Of a DNA stretch of 64,000 nucleotides, positions 11,809-22,617 are shown in pieces. The notes under the pieces were generated by a model. That model saw only the letters and a list, made by a program, of their open reading frames with translations, had not been told where the DNA came from and did not search any database. Every line of letters starts with the position of its first letter. The stretch's first letter is position 1. This stretch comes from Arthrinium phaeospermum (taxonomy: Eukaryota > Ascomycota > Sordariomycetes > Amphisphaeriales > Apiosporaceae), in assembly GCA_006503535.1 (NCBI GenBank), contig QYRS01000011.1, positions 1,426,001 to 1,490,000 on the forward strand, read 5' to 3'. The translations under genes and the position numbers were made by a program.

Positions 11809-12496
11809 AGAGGAGGGGATAGAGGATCATAGAATAGAGAGGGAATATGTCACATAGATGGATTACAACAGTCGAGGTTGAGCATACATGTAACCGGGAA
11901 GACGGGGAGGTGTTTTGGTCAAGTTGAGCTTTGCATGTTTTTGATTTGCTTCAGTACACTATTTTCCTTTGTATAGCCAATAAATATAGACCGATGATTT
12001 TTTCTACTCTAAAATCTCATGGACTTCGCTCTTATTTGATTGCTGTGCTCCAACATGAGTGTTGACGATAGCGCACTGAATTGCGTCCACAATTTCCCTA
12101 ATCCAACATTCGACAAGATGCACCAAGCTATTCCCGTTTCTCTTGGAGCAGTGCATTGAATGCTTCGCTTGTGACTCCGGGGTATTGCGCGGATGTTTCA
12201 GGATAAGATAAGGTTGGATGATTTAGGTTATGAAGTCATCTTACAGCAAATGACTTCGACTCTTTGTGTATTTACCGGAAACCGCCTGTGGCTTCGTTGA
12301 TTTGTCCAAGTGCATGCGTGCGTGGGGATTTCGGTTGTCCGGCAGTGTTCCCTGGACGATTGCTTCTTTCTATGTTATGAGTAATCCAAATCCCGCCATC
12401 CAGTGATCACGGGTAACACCCATCCAATTGGGTCGACACCGACAGGGCCGTGGAAGATCGGTCTATCGGCACCAAAAAGGCTGGCCGAACTTTCAA
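11809..12496. other. Convergent intergenic region, laccase / F-box
   Basis: The 3' flanks of the laccase (plus) and the F-box gene (minus). Apart from the poly(A)-like signal, I see no gene or repeat here. Confidence 0.6.
11979..11984 (+). terminator. AATAAA polyadenylation-like signal after laccase
   Basis: AATAAA about 170 nt after the laccase stop, followed by a T-rich stretch. Position and motif fit a 3' end signal. Confidence 0.4.
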
Positions 12497-14155
12497 TCAT
12501 TCCCCGCTGCTGCCACTTTCCTCCTCGGGGTCGGACAAGATATCCCTCTTGCCGTCCAGACACGGCGACCAGCTCAGGACCCGGACCGCCTTGACCGGCA
12601 TGGGGATCAGGCGGTCCAGCTCGACGGCCCAGCCGATCGTGCAGTAGGTGAAGGAGATGCAGTCGTCCCAGACGGCCATGAAGGAAACGGGCCGGCTCAG
12701 CCCCAGCCCGGGGCTCGAGGCCACGGCAAACCCGTTGGACGACTCCGATAGGAAAGCGGGCAGGTGCGCCCCGGGCTCCGTCGGCACCGTCAAGATGTAG
12801 ATGCGGCCGTCGACCTCGAAGCAGATGCGGCCGTTTCGGACCGAGAGCCACCCGCCCATGTCGAACCGGTCGCTGTCGCCCTCCGACACGGTCTCGATGA
12901 TGGCGGTGCAGTTCGACGCCGCCGCCGACTCCGGGTCCGCCAGCAGCGCAGGCCAGTCGGAGCACAGGAAGATGCGGCCGGCGCGCGACACGCCGACCAT
13001 GAAGCTGCCCGAGAGCATGCCGGCGCCCCACTCGTCCTGCTCGAGCGGGATCTCCGAGACGTGCAGGTCGTCGTGGTTGGGGTGCCGGCCCTTCTCGGGC
13101 CGCAGGGGCACGAAGTGGCTCCCGCCGCTGGGCAGGGGGATGACGCGGTTGGACCCGCGCGCCTGGCTCTCGAGCACCGCCACGCTCTCCAGCACGAAGC
13201 TCTCGGCGTCGTCCTCGTCGTCGTGGTAGAGCGGCTGCTTGATGTGGAAGACGTTGCCGCACGCCGCCGGCTGCAGGCGACCGAGCGACTCCCCCGTCTT
13301 CTTGTCGTGGAAGTGGTAGCCCTTGCGGGCCATCGAGTAGACGACGGCGCCCTCGCCTTGGTCGAGGTGGCCCACGGCGCCCGTCTCGATGTCGATGTGC
13401 GTCCGCAGCCGCGGAGCCAGCTTCTTGCCGTCCTCGCTGGGGTTCATGTCGTACACGAACCCCTCGCCGTCGGACGAGACGACGCACAGCGTGTCGTACG
13501 ACAGCTGGTACCCCCTCGTCTCGCACTCGTGATGCAGCACCGAGACCCGCCGGAAGACGCCGCGCTGCGCCCCCTCGGCGTCGTCGTCATCGCCGTCGTT
13601 GTCGACGGCCTGCCAGACCTCGATGGAGTTGCCGAAGCGGTCCCACGCCGCGACCCCCCTTTCCATGTCGTACTCGAGGTGGGCGAAGGGCCGGACGTCG
13701 CGGCGGGGCAGCTGCCAGAGCAGCTCGCCCGAGTCCATGTCGGTGACGTGGAGGCCCCCGCCCTCCGAGGTCGACACGATAAAGCGCCGCTTGAAGTCCA
13801 TGCGGAACCGCCAGACGGGGTCGCCGCCGACCTTGAAGGTTCGGCCCCGGATGGCCGGCTGGTCCGACTGCCAGTTCCGCCGCACCTTGGCCTGGCGCTT
13901 GCAGAGGTCCCACCACGAGTCCACGCCCTGGAAGTACTCAGTCAGGGACCGCTTGTCCTGCAGGAAGCTCAGGTCTCTGCAGTCGTCGGGCCGGTCTACT
14001 TTAGTTGGGGAGGCGTAGATGACCTCCCGGTGGGCGTGCTGGATGAATTGGTGCCATGCTCGCGAGGCCTGGGTCAGGCGGCCGGTGGCGGGCACATCAA
14101 GAAAATGCACGATTCGCACGACGACCTCGGGGGGTAGCTGTGCTAAGGGATCCAT
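12497..14155 (-). CDS. F-box protein with probable C-terminal beta-propeller-like region
   Basis: Intronless 552-residue protein. Residues 4 to about 45 form an F-box (LAQLPPEVVVRIVHFLDVPA, then a conserved Leu-Ser/Ala-Arg-Trp-like segment RAWHQFI). This is the module that binds Skp1 in SCF ubiquitin ligases. The rest has repeated short stretches ending in Trp or Asp, such as GDPVWRFRMDF, SGELLWQLP and NSIEVWQ, suggesting WD40-like or PQQ-like blades at residues 110-530, presumably the substrate-binding part. No clean WD dipeptide repeat count can be made by eye. Very GC-rich third positions leave long antisense frames open. The target is unknown. Confidence 0.85.
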   Translation of the reverse strand: MDPLAQLPPEVVVRIVHFLDVPATGRLTQASRAWHQFIQHAHREVIYASPTKVDRPDDCRDLSFLQDKRSLTEYFQGVDSWWDLCKRQAKVRRNWQSDQPAIRGRTFKVGGDPVWRFRMDFKRRFIVSTSEGGGLHVTDMDSGELLWQLPRRDVRPFAHLEYDMERGVAAWDRFGNSIEVWQAVDNDGDDDDAEGAQRGVFRRVSVLHHECETRGYQLSYDTLCVVSSDGEGFVYDMNPSEDGKKLAPRLRTHIDIETGAVGHLDQGEGAVVYSMARKGYHFHDKKTGESLGRLQPAACGNVFHIKQPLYHDDEDDAESFVLESVAVLESQARGSNRVIPLPSGGSHFVPLRPEKGRHPNHDDLHVSEIPLEQDEWGAGMLSGSFMVGVSRAGRIFLCSDWPALLADPESAAASNCTAIIETVSEGDSDRFDMGGWLSVRNGRICFEVDGRIYILTVPTEPGAHLPAFLSESSNGFAVASSPGLGLSRPVSFMAVWDDCISFTYCTIGWAVELDRLIPMPVKAVRVLSWSPCLDGKRDILSDPEEESGSSGE

Positions 14156-14398
14156 GCTAGGTTGTGGTGTGCTATGCCAGAAAGATCATTGCTGGGAATT
14201 TGCAGATTTGCCGGATGGTCCAGAAGCAGGGAGGTAGCAGCTACGTCACATGCAATTATGGGCCCAATTATGTCATAACCCGCAACTTATCATCAGCCCT
14301 ACAACCCGACCACGTCCATTTCATTTCTTCTGTCAATGGTCCCGTTGCTAATATCTAGTTTCTGTCTTCTCCTAGAGATTGGTTCAGATGGCTCTTCG

Positions 14399-16149
14399 TC
14401 ACTCCAGCTCATTACAATAGTCCCCGCGTGGACGGAAAACCAGATAGGGCCCGCGGTGGTTCGCGTTGAACATATCCAAAATCTGGAACTCGTTGATATT
14501 CGCGAAGCCCTTCTCTACCCCCTTGGTTCCTTGCCCGACATCACCGAGGGGTCCTGGCGCCCGATTGAAGTCGAAGTACCAGAGCGTCTTCGCCATAGCC
14601 AAGCTGACCTCCAGGTACGCCATGGCGCGACCGGCGCAGGCGCGCGGCCCCGCAATGAAGGGCGCAAACGCTTGATGCTGCTTGTCACCAGAGCCGCCGT
14701 CCGAGTCGAGCCACCGGTCGGGATTGAAAGTGAAGGCGTCAGGGAAGTAGTCCTCGTTGTGGTGCAGCGCGTAGAGGTTGACGCCGAACTGCGTGCCGGG
14801 CGGGATGACGTGGCCGTCGATGACCAGCGGCGCCGTGTCGCGCTGCGGGTCGTCGGCCGCCTGTTCCCGCCACAGCGTGGCCAGAGATGGCGGCGCCATG
14901 CGCAGCGACTCGTCGATGCAGGCTCGCAGGTACTTGCAGGCAGCGAGCGTGGGGCCGCCGCGAATGTCCCGGCCCGAGGAGAACTGGCTCCGGATTTCCT
15001 GCGCCAGCTTCTCGTAGCACGCCGGGTACCGCGAAAGGTAGAAGAAGAGGGCGCTCAGGGTCGTAGCCGGCGGTGTCCCGCCCGCCGTCATGAAGAAGAT
15101 CGCCTCGGACCAGAGGATGCCGTCGTAGATGCCCCCTGGCTTGGTGTGCTCGGCCATGACGGCGTAGAGGTCGTGCTGGCCTCGGTCTCCTTCCGCAACG
15201 CGAGTGCTAACTATTTCCGTGATGATGCGTCGAAACTCCTTGCCGTCCTTGGATGGCAGAGACGTCAAAATGAAGTCAAGTGACTGCAGAGCCGGGAGGT
15301 GCATGAAGGCGTTGACGCGCATCTTCGCCGCAGTCAAAAGTCGGATCATGACGCGGTTGGCCTCTTCGGTCTGGAGCCTGAGGTCGCACCCGAAAGCCAA
15401 GTGCCCCACGGTGTCGAAGCCTAGCCGCTGGCAGCGCTCTGTCATGTTTTGCGGCTCGGACGACTGGCTGCCCTGTCGGAGCAGTCGCAGAAATACACCA
15501 ATCTGCTGGGACATGGTGGGCTCGAATATCCTCATAGATCTATCGTTGATGGGCTGGCCCATGATCTGCCGCTTCTGACGATGCAGTTCCCGATCGAAGG
15601 TGCTGAAGATACTCGGATTGCCACCCAGTCGCGAAGCGACATAAGCATGAGATTTCGTCACCCTTGGGTTCTGGTATATGTCTGCTCGAGGTTAGGCAAG
15701 TGATATAGGGGTACTCCGAAGGCATGGATGGCTATTCTCACCTTGGAAAGCAGTGACCGTGTTGAATAGGAGCCTATCCGGGTTATATCGTATCACGGAA
15801 CCTTTTGGGCACATTAGCTGCTTGCCTCCAGGTGCACTACAACGTGGAAGCTGCCTTTTTGGAAGCACTGACCGTATCTTTCATGATTAAGCCATATGTT
15901 TGTATGCGTTCGCCTGGCGAGCGCTTGGAAGCCAGCGTACGCATCCGTCGCTTTGGCTAGAATTGGCCCAGGATACTTTGCTAGTGGGTGAAGAGTGACG
16001 CGGTATATGACAAGGAGGAGTACCTGATCACGATTACAGCTGGTAAGCAAACTCTACTGATATTCTGGATATCCTGGAATTCTCACATAGGGTACTAAAA
16101 TGTAAGTAGCATACGCTACAAATGTCGAGATGAGGCTTCCCAAGCCCAT
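14399..16149 (-). CDS. Cytochrome P450 monooxygenase, membrane-anchored
   Basis: Exons 16149..16087, 16023..15873, 15801..15742 and 15681..14399 give 518 residues. Exon 1 supplies an N-terminal membrane anchor (MGLGSLISTFVAYATYILVP), which the longest uninterrupted frame misses. Family landmarks are the proline hinge KYPGP, the K-helix EXXR as ESLR, the PERF-like NPDRWL, and the haem loop FIAGPRACAG with its ligand Cys. The region VTKSHAY..LHRQKRQIMGQ..INDRSM is typical of fungal secondary-metabolism and detoxification P450s. The I-helix reads TAGGTPPATTLSAL, where many fungal relatives have AGSETTATTLS, so the usual acid-threonine pair is replaced. The CYP family number cannot be assigned by eye. 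Neighbouring oxidative genes (laccase, OYE) hint at a tailoring role. Confidence 0.93.
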
Positions 16150-16528
16150 GTTGACGAAGTGATAATGTATTGTTCAGATGAAGCTGGCCAGGTAGAGGAA
16201 GTTTTTGGCAAGTGTGGTAGGCGGCTGGTGAGAGACATCAAGCCTGTGTCCTACGCGGGAGATCGGGCCCCTCGGCTCCAACATCGAAATACGCCGCATC
16301 CCTTGCTTCGGGTTGTGCATGTTTCTCCGGGACGTTGCACCAACATCGCGCAGAACTGCAGATCACTACTAATTACGCTGGACTTAGTCAACCAAAGTTT
16401 CATGTTGGCATCGCTGGACAAATACATTTTTTTGGACGAGCGACGACGTCAAGGGCTGACTGGGTCGTTTTCATCATCTTTGCGTATTATATATCGATTT
16501 TCTTCTCAAAGTAATAGACTGCCTCACT
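16150..16528. other. Intergenic, P450 promoter
   Basis: Between the P450 start and the stop of the upstream same-strand receptor gene. It should hold the P450 promoter. A TATATAAT-like sequence (minus strand) lies near 16487-16494, about 340 bp from the ATG. I see nothing else. Confidence 0.5.
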
Positions 16529-17936
16529 TCACCACGCCCGTGACGGCGGTGGGATCTTGGGATGTTCTTGAATCCATGGGTGCTGGTCGTGGAATAAGCC
16601 AGCATCATCCGTGTTGGGAGTTTCATGAGTGAAGAACTCCTTGGTCTTGATTATGCCAACAAACTGCCCATTGGGCTTGACTCGGGCCGCCTCGCGGTCT
16701 GCCTGGGGCAGATCCTCAATGCGACGATACAAGCTATCCTCTGATCTCTGACTCGCCAGGGACGAGCTGTCTGTGATGAGGCGCTTCTCTCTTTGGAAAA
16801 CTTTGGACGCAGCTCCAAGGCAAAAGACCATGAGAACGCATGTCCCCTCAGCAAGACCGCAAAGCTGCGCTGCGGTAGTGTGGTAACTCGTGTCGTTGTT
16901 GTGTCTCATTCGAAAAATGGCGCAAACACGGCCAGCAGCGCATGCACATGCCCTGGTTGGTCAGAATAACGTTTTAGTAAAGCCTTTGTAAGGAGAGGAC
17001 AGGGTGGAGGGATTTACAATAGCCCCGCGGAGGATACAAGTGATACACAGAGTTTGTGGCCTTGCGTTGTGTGCGGTTTCCAGACGATCCTCTGCGGAAG
17101 AAGCAAAATAACCAGGTTGAAGAACAGATCGAACGAAGAAACAGTCTCTTCCATCTTCCTCCAGTCAAAACAGCGACCTGTCTCCCAGGGGCGCCAGAGC
17201 TTTTGTTGGGGAACGCAAGCCAGCCATTTCGCAGTAATTTCAACCACGAATAGCAGCCCGTTCGTGAAGAGGACGGCGTAGCATGCCCAAAAGAATAGAT
17301 TGCGGCCAGACGGGACAAATTTGTGAGCCCATTCAACCAAGACCGCAGCCTTGACGAAAGCCATAGTCAAGCCATAGCAAGTATCAAAGGCGAGTTGTGT
17401 CTGGCAACAGTGAGCCTTGGGGGCAACAACTCTGGTTAGGAACAGTCCTACCTTGGTCAATGGCTCGAGGCCACGGACTCGAATATTCCAAAGATGGACC
17501 CAAAGACCTGGGGTCTGTGATAACAGAACCACGTTGATAAAAGCGCCGAGGAAGGTTACCTGTAAAAAGCCTCAGTCTCAGCATCGGGATCGGCAGGTGT
17601 AGCGGCAACAAGCCCTTACGTATCCAATAATTCCCAGGCCTACGTGAGAGAGAGCACCAAAGAAGAATGTTAGATAAGGTTCTCAAGGCATGCAACTTTG
17701 ATGCGGGTGGTGAGATTGATGTATGTACCATCTTCAATCCTTATTTTTCTAGAGCAGGATAGCCGGGAATAGGCCCGAAGCATCACTACAGCCGTTGCAA
17801 TGGCCATACATAAGCCGGCAGCGACAAGGCCGAGCACATTGCGATTTGGGGGATTATCGAGATGGTAAACGCCATCCGGGGACGTCTCAGCCGGGCCATC
17901 GAGTATATGGGGCAGCCGTTCGGGCTGGACTGACAT
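16529..17936 (-). CDS. Fungal rhodopsin-domain (PTH11-like) integral membrane protein
   Basis: Exons 17936..17729, 17681..17620, 17559..17018 and 16952..16529 give 411 residues. The first intron is only 47 nt; all phases fit. About seven hydrophobic helices run from residue 34 to about 300, followed by a roughly 110-residue hydrophilic cytosolic tail. Landmarks of the fungal rhodopsin/PTH11-like family include the helix-2 segment after an acidic loop (RKIRIEDE), and KAAVLVEWAHKFVP in helix 3. Further on are an extracellular Cys-containing loop (RCFDW), LILLLPQRIVW, and GLAEGTCVLMVFCLG in helix 7. Such proteins are presumed surface sensors; ligands are mostly unknown. The exon-3 segment between LEPLTK and VVAPKAH is unusual but contains no removable intron. 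Confidence 0.85.
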
Positions 17937-19510
17937 TTCGGGTCATGTACCACGTCACGTGGGCAAGACCGGTCCTAAAGGTCAATAAAATCGATCAGAC
18001 GGGACAGCCAGCACTCGCACTACTAAGGTTGGAAGGGCTCTTCCTTGAGCTATATATAAACAGGTATGACAACAGCAGGCAGCCCAGTCAGGAACTGAGA
18101 CCGCCATTGCGTTGGAAGGATTCCATTGCATACAGCTCATTGGGGAAGTCGAGCCATGGCGGTAAGCACAGGAAGGAGCCCTGGCCCCTCTGCCTGCACG
18201 TGGCAAGCGGCCAGATCGAAGTTTCTACTGGTCATCTACTTCCCAAGTTCCCAAAATGGGGGAGGATCGGCGTAAGCAGCTGCCACTGCCTACGCTCACT
18301 GGCCTGCGGAAACACCGAGTTAGGTGGACACGAGTTGCACTGAAGGATTGCCCGAGATATGCATGTCAGCAATTCCAGCTCGTGGAAAATCATGCTTACG
18401 GTGCAGTAGTGGTGTAGTAGTAGGCGAGCAGGGCCAGCAGGGCCAGCCTGGTGTGTCTGCCGCTTACTTAATTTGCGTTTGATTAACTGGACAGTCAGAC
18501 GTCCCTAAAAATAATTGCAAATGCAACCAGGCTCCGAACTATGGCGCAAGTGGCAGGGGCGGAAGAGTAACATCAACCAAGCTGACTTCCAATGACAAAG
18601 ACAAGAGCTGGTTGCCGGTGACAACTCTGCCCCACAGAATCTGGGCGTGCTTACCTTATACTGCTTTACCTTCCTGCCTTCTGCACATTGATTTGCAGAG
18701 AAGTCTTGGTTATCGATTCGGGAAGGAACGATCAGAGTACGACGAACCTAGCCTTCTTGACCCGGAAGTTGGAATTCCTACACCAATCGGTATCCCATTC
18801 GGCATATATTGTCTGCGTCACCAAGACTGCACTATGAAGCAAGTAAGGTCTGGACTGGCCGTACATTCTCATATATGTCTACAAGCCTACTGCCTACGGG
18901 CAGACTATGCAAACATCGATCTAGTAGTGAGACTAAAGTTTAAGATTGTGGGGCTGTATAGAAACGTCCTTAAGGGACGGCGGAAACAAAGCAACCCAGC
19001 GATATATGTAATATATTCGACGAGAACCACATTCCCCGTACTACCGTAGCCTGATACTCAAACACAACGTCCGTCTGGGCGCATCAATGCAGCTTTATGC
19101 CAACACCATGTTCCGAGCTGTCCGCACAAGATGGGTCTCCAGGGTCCACACCCAGGTTAGGTTCTCCATTCTGAGGCTCAAAACAACCAACGATCTGCCG
19201 TCAAGCCCGCTTTTAAGGGGCCACCCAAGCTACCTACCGACAACCGACCCTTGGCAACATCCGTCACTTACTACGACGACCCTGTTTTATGCGATAAAGA
19301 CTCTTCGCCATGTGGGTATAATAGGGGCAAGATGAGATCTCTTTGATAGGGAATCGTGACCGGCTTAGCCGAAGCAGCTGCCGTTGTGTCGAGCGGAGCC
19401 CAGGCTATAATAACGGGGGATTTTTCTGGTCACATCTCCCAAACCATTGATCCCTTTCACAAACATTTGTACTACTATATGAAATCGCCCAAATCCAGTC
19501 TACGGTCAAT
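17937..19510. other. Divergent intergenic region, receptor / OYE
   Basis: About 1.6 kb shared between two genes reading outward. It contains TATA-like sequences near each start (18052-18060, and TATAAT-like near 19316). No supported gene; a short GGGCCAGCAGGGCCAGC tandem occurs at about 18431-18447. Confidence 0.5.
18052..18060 (-). promoter_or_regulatory. TATA-like box of the rhodopsin-domain gene
   Basis: On the minus strand the sequence reads TTTATATATA, about 115 bp before the ATG at 17936. The motif is nearly palindromic, so strand is inferred from the gene alone. Confidence 0.4.
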
Positions 19511-20847
19511 ATGGGTTCTCTTGCCGATCCACGCGCCAGCTCGAAGCTCTTCGAGCCTATCAAAATCGCAAATGGAAAGATCATGCTGAAGCACCGTGTC
19601 ATCCTCGCCCCTTTGACACGCAATCGAGGCACTCCGCTGAACAAGGACTCAACTCCGGAGAACCCTAACAGGATATGGCTTCCCAACGAGCTTATGAAAG
19701 AGTACTATACTCAGCGAGCTACGGATGGCGGTCTGATGGTGACGGAGGGACTCCCACCTTCGCTCGAGGTATTATTCCCTTCACCAAGCGGTAGATCCTC
19801 GCAACGGTGTCAAGTCAGGGGGTTCAAGAACCAGGTAAATGCTAACCGTATGACTTACTGTAGGGCAATGGCATGCCGGGCGTACCCGGGATATTCCTCC
19901 CCGAGCAGGTCGAGGGCTGGAAAGCCATCGTTGACGCCGTCCACGCCAAGGGGGGCTACATCTACGCCCAGCTGTGGCACTCGGGACGCGCCAACATCCC
20001 GCAGATGACGGGCACGCCTATCCAGGCCCCGTCGGCCGTGCCTTGGGACGACCCCGAGGAGAAGTTCGCCTACCCGCCCCCGCACACCAGCACGCAGGTG
20101 AGGTACGCGGACCACCCGCCCGTGGAGATGACCTTGGAGAAGATCCAGCAGACGATCCAGGACTTCGTCGACAGCGCCAAGCGCGCCATGGCGGCCGGCT
20201 TCGACGGCGTCGAGCTGCACGGCGGCAACGGCTACCTCGTCGAGCAGTTCCTCAGCTCCAACAGCAACCGGCGCACCGACGCCTACGGCGGCTCGCCCGA
20301 GAAGCGCTGCACCTTCGCGCTGGAGCTGCTGCGCGCCCTCGCCGACGCCGTGGGCGGCGCCGGGAACCTCGCGGTGCGGCTCACCCCGTTCGGCCTCTTC
20401 AACCAGGCGCGCGGCGAGCAGCGCGTCGAGACCTTCGGGCACCTCTGCCGCGAGCTGAAGCGCACGCTGCCCGACCTGTCGTACGTCAGCTTCATCGAGC
20501 CCCGCTACGAGCAGATCTTCTCGGCCGGCGAGAAGGAGCGCTTCCTCGAGTCCTGGGGCATGGCCAAGACGGTGGACCTGTCCCTGTTCCGCGAAATCTT
20601 CGCCGGCACGCCCTTCTTCGCCGCCGGCGGGTTCGACGATACCAACTGCTGGGGCGCTTTGGGGGAGGGGAGCCACCAGTACGACGGCCTGCTCTTCGGC
20701 CGCTACTTCATCAGCAACCCCGACCTGCCGGAGAGGCTCCGCAACGGGTGGCCGCTGGCCAAGTACGATCGGAGCCGTTTCTACGGCCCCTTCGAGGACC
20801 CGGCTGTCGGGTACACGGACTATCCGAGATATACACCATCGAAATAG
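19511..20847 (+). CDS. Old Yellow Enzyme family FMN ene-reductase
   Basis: Exons 19511..19768 and 19864..20847 (intron 95 nt, phase 0, donor GTATTA, acceptor GTAG) give 413 residues. OYE reduces activated C=C bonds with NAD(P)H and FMN. The TIM-barrel landmarks are all present: LAPLTRNR (FMN contact Thr), AQLWHSGR, and VELHGGNGYLVEQFL with the substrate-binding His and Asn and the catalytic Tyr. NSNRRTDAYGGSPEKR, VRLTPFG and LLFGRYFISNPDLP at the phosphate-binding end follow. Length is normal. In fungi such enzymes often act in alkaloid or polyketide tailoring or stress defence; proximity to the P450 and laccase would suit tailoring, but this is inference. Confidence 0.95.
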
Positions 20848-21343
20848 TCAAAACTTAAAGACGGGCCGAGAATGAAGATAATTTAGAGCGCAGTACCAAT
20901 ACGGATAGACTCAGACGGTGCAGAATATACCTAAGAAGACGATAAACCGAAGACTATAGAAGTGGACCGAAAGGGACAACCGGTGATTTCGATTATATAT
21001 CCCGGGCTGATATTCTATAGGAGTTATACTTTACGTGCCCTAATAGCGATAACTATAAACGCAAAGCCTCTCTGCACCCCGTGAGAGAGTGTAATCGGGT
21101 TCTCCATGTTCATTGTGAAGGCTTTTTTCCGCGCGGGATCTGAACTTGTATACTCACGACTGTGGCAAGCCGTAGCTCTGAAACAAAGTACTTTCCGTAC
21201 CTAGAGATTACCTACGTTACATATAAGAAAACTTATCTCAACGAGCAACGAAGCAGTCTAACTGTTATTCCCAAGATAGTCACCTGCTCACCCTGCTTGT
21301 TTCTCTCTTGCACTGCGCAGAACCTCTTCCCCAAGGCCGCCGC
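20848..21343. other. Convergent intergenic, TpA-rich, possible decayed repeat
   Basis: Between OYE (plus) and GH16 (minus) 3' ends. From about 20860 to 21250 the sequence is markedly richer in TA dinucleotides and AT than the neighbouring exons, in the manner of a RIP-mutated transposon relic. No protein remnant is recognisable, so this is only a suspicion. Confidence 0.4.
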
Positions 21344-22617
21344 TCACTGAAACAGCTTGACCGAGTTGATGAGCCAGTACGCCTCGCTGAACGCCGCCGG
21401 GTTCCCGGCCACGTACGCCTCGCAGGTCGGCGCCACGCGCACGCAGTCGGGGCTGTTGCCCCACCACTCCTGGCCGACGCCGCGGCCGCAGAAGTCGATG
21501 TTGATGACGACGGACTGCGTGTGGAAGTTGCGCGCGACGTCGCACCCGCCGTTTCCGGTCTGGAAGTCGGCGATGGGGAGTCCCGCGCCCGCCCAGCTGT
21601 CGGGGTCCGGGTGGTCGGTCCGCGCGTCCGCGGGTACTTGGGCGTTCGGGAAGAACCAGACGCGCGCGCGCTGCGGCTCCAGGTGCAGGGCGTACACGCC
21701 GCCGCCGACGTCGTTGAAGGGCGTGCCGTAGGAGTTTCCGGGGCCCATGGATCCGCAGCCGTGGCTGGATAGGGGGTGTGTTAGTTAGACTCCTTTCGGG
21801 AAGTGGGCTTGGGGAGACGAATCGAAATAATAGCGGAAGACGGAAAATAGGGGAGGGGCAAGCACATACGCGTCTTCGATGTCCCATTTGCAGTTGTTTC
21901 TCTCCTCCTTGGATCCAATGTTGGTGAACCGGCACTCGTTGCCCGTCCACAAAGTCACGGCGTTCCCGTCCTGGAACATGGCGCCCTCGAGGATGTCGAT
22001 CTCCCCGTATGGGTTTTCCTTGAAGTTGAATGTCCAGCTGTTCGAAGCGGTTGTTAGTTGTTAGCTGCCAGATCTACAAAACTTCCCCCAAGTAGATAGA
22101 TACGCAAGAGCTAGCTTACAATGCCGGCCAAGAGCCACAAGCGGAGCCGGGCATGTGAGCAATGTCGGCGATCAGCAGCCCGCTGTCGAACGCATCCTTC
22201 GCCTCCAGCCTGATGCTGGCGCGGCCCTTGTCGCTGGCGGTGGAGTAGACCGTCGTCGAATCGGCTGCGAGCCTCACCTGGTTGCCCTGGACCTTGGCGA
22301 GCCCCCGGGACTCGGCCTGGTCGCGCGGGAGGTAGTCGACGAAGCCGCCGGTGGGGTCGGTGCCGTTTTTGAAATCTGACATCTTCGGGGAGAGAATGTC
22401 GTTAGCTCACAACTTGGCAGGAGAAAATATGGAACAGCGGTGCAAAGCCGGTGCTTGGGAAACTGCCGCTGAGGGACACATAGTTACTCGCCTGTCTGAA
22501 CTCGAACCCATCGAAGAAGTTTGAACCAGCATATGTTCGCTTGAGTGACAGTGCATCGGCCGAGAACAAGGCGAGCATCAGGGCCGCCATCGACGCAATT
22601 CTAGTTGAGGGTGACAT
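21344..22617 (-). CDS. Secreted GH16 family endo-beta-1,3(4)-glucanase
   Basis: Exons 22617..22492, 22382..22120, 22037..21870 and 21764..21344 give 325 residues. Residues 1-22 are a signal peptide (MSPSTRIASMAALMLALFSA). Fungal laminarinase-type GH16 features follow: GSNFFDGF near the mature start, DPTGGFVDY, GSWPAFWTF, the catalytic EIDILEG (nucleophile and acid/base Glu) and HGCGSMG. A C-terminal half with VINIDFCGRG and EAYWLINSVKLF completes it. The enzyme hydrolyses laminarin or mixed-linkage beta-glucan outside the cell. The first intron is the uncertain one: the best phase-0 solution has a GC donor (CAG then GCGAGT) with an acceptor after a CTAAC branch point. The other two introns are ordinary GT..AG. 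Confidence 0.92.

Noticed and set aside
12764..14137. 457-codon plus-strand open frame
   Set aside because: Antisense shadow of the GC-rich F-box gene; its translation is Val/Arg/Asp-rich with no motif.
19855..20676. 273-codon minus-strand open frame
   Set aside because: Antisense to the OYE second exon; composition is a codon-bias artefact.
5761..20847. A complete secondary-metabolite gene cluster
   Set aside because: DHAD, laccase, P450 and OYE are suggestive, but no PKS, NRPS, terpene cyclase, DMATS, cluster transcription factor or exporter lies among them; F-box and receptor genes are interspersed.
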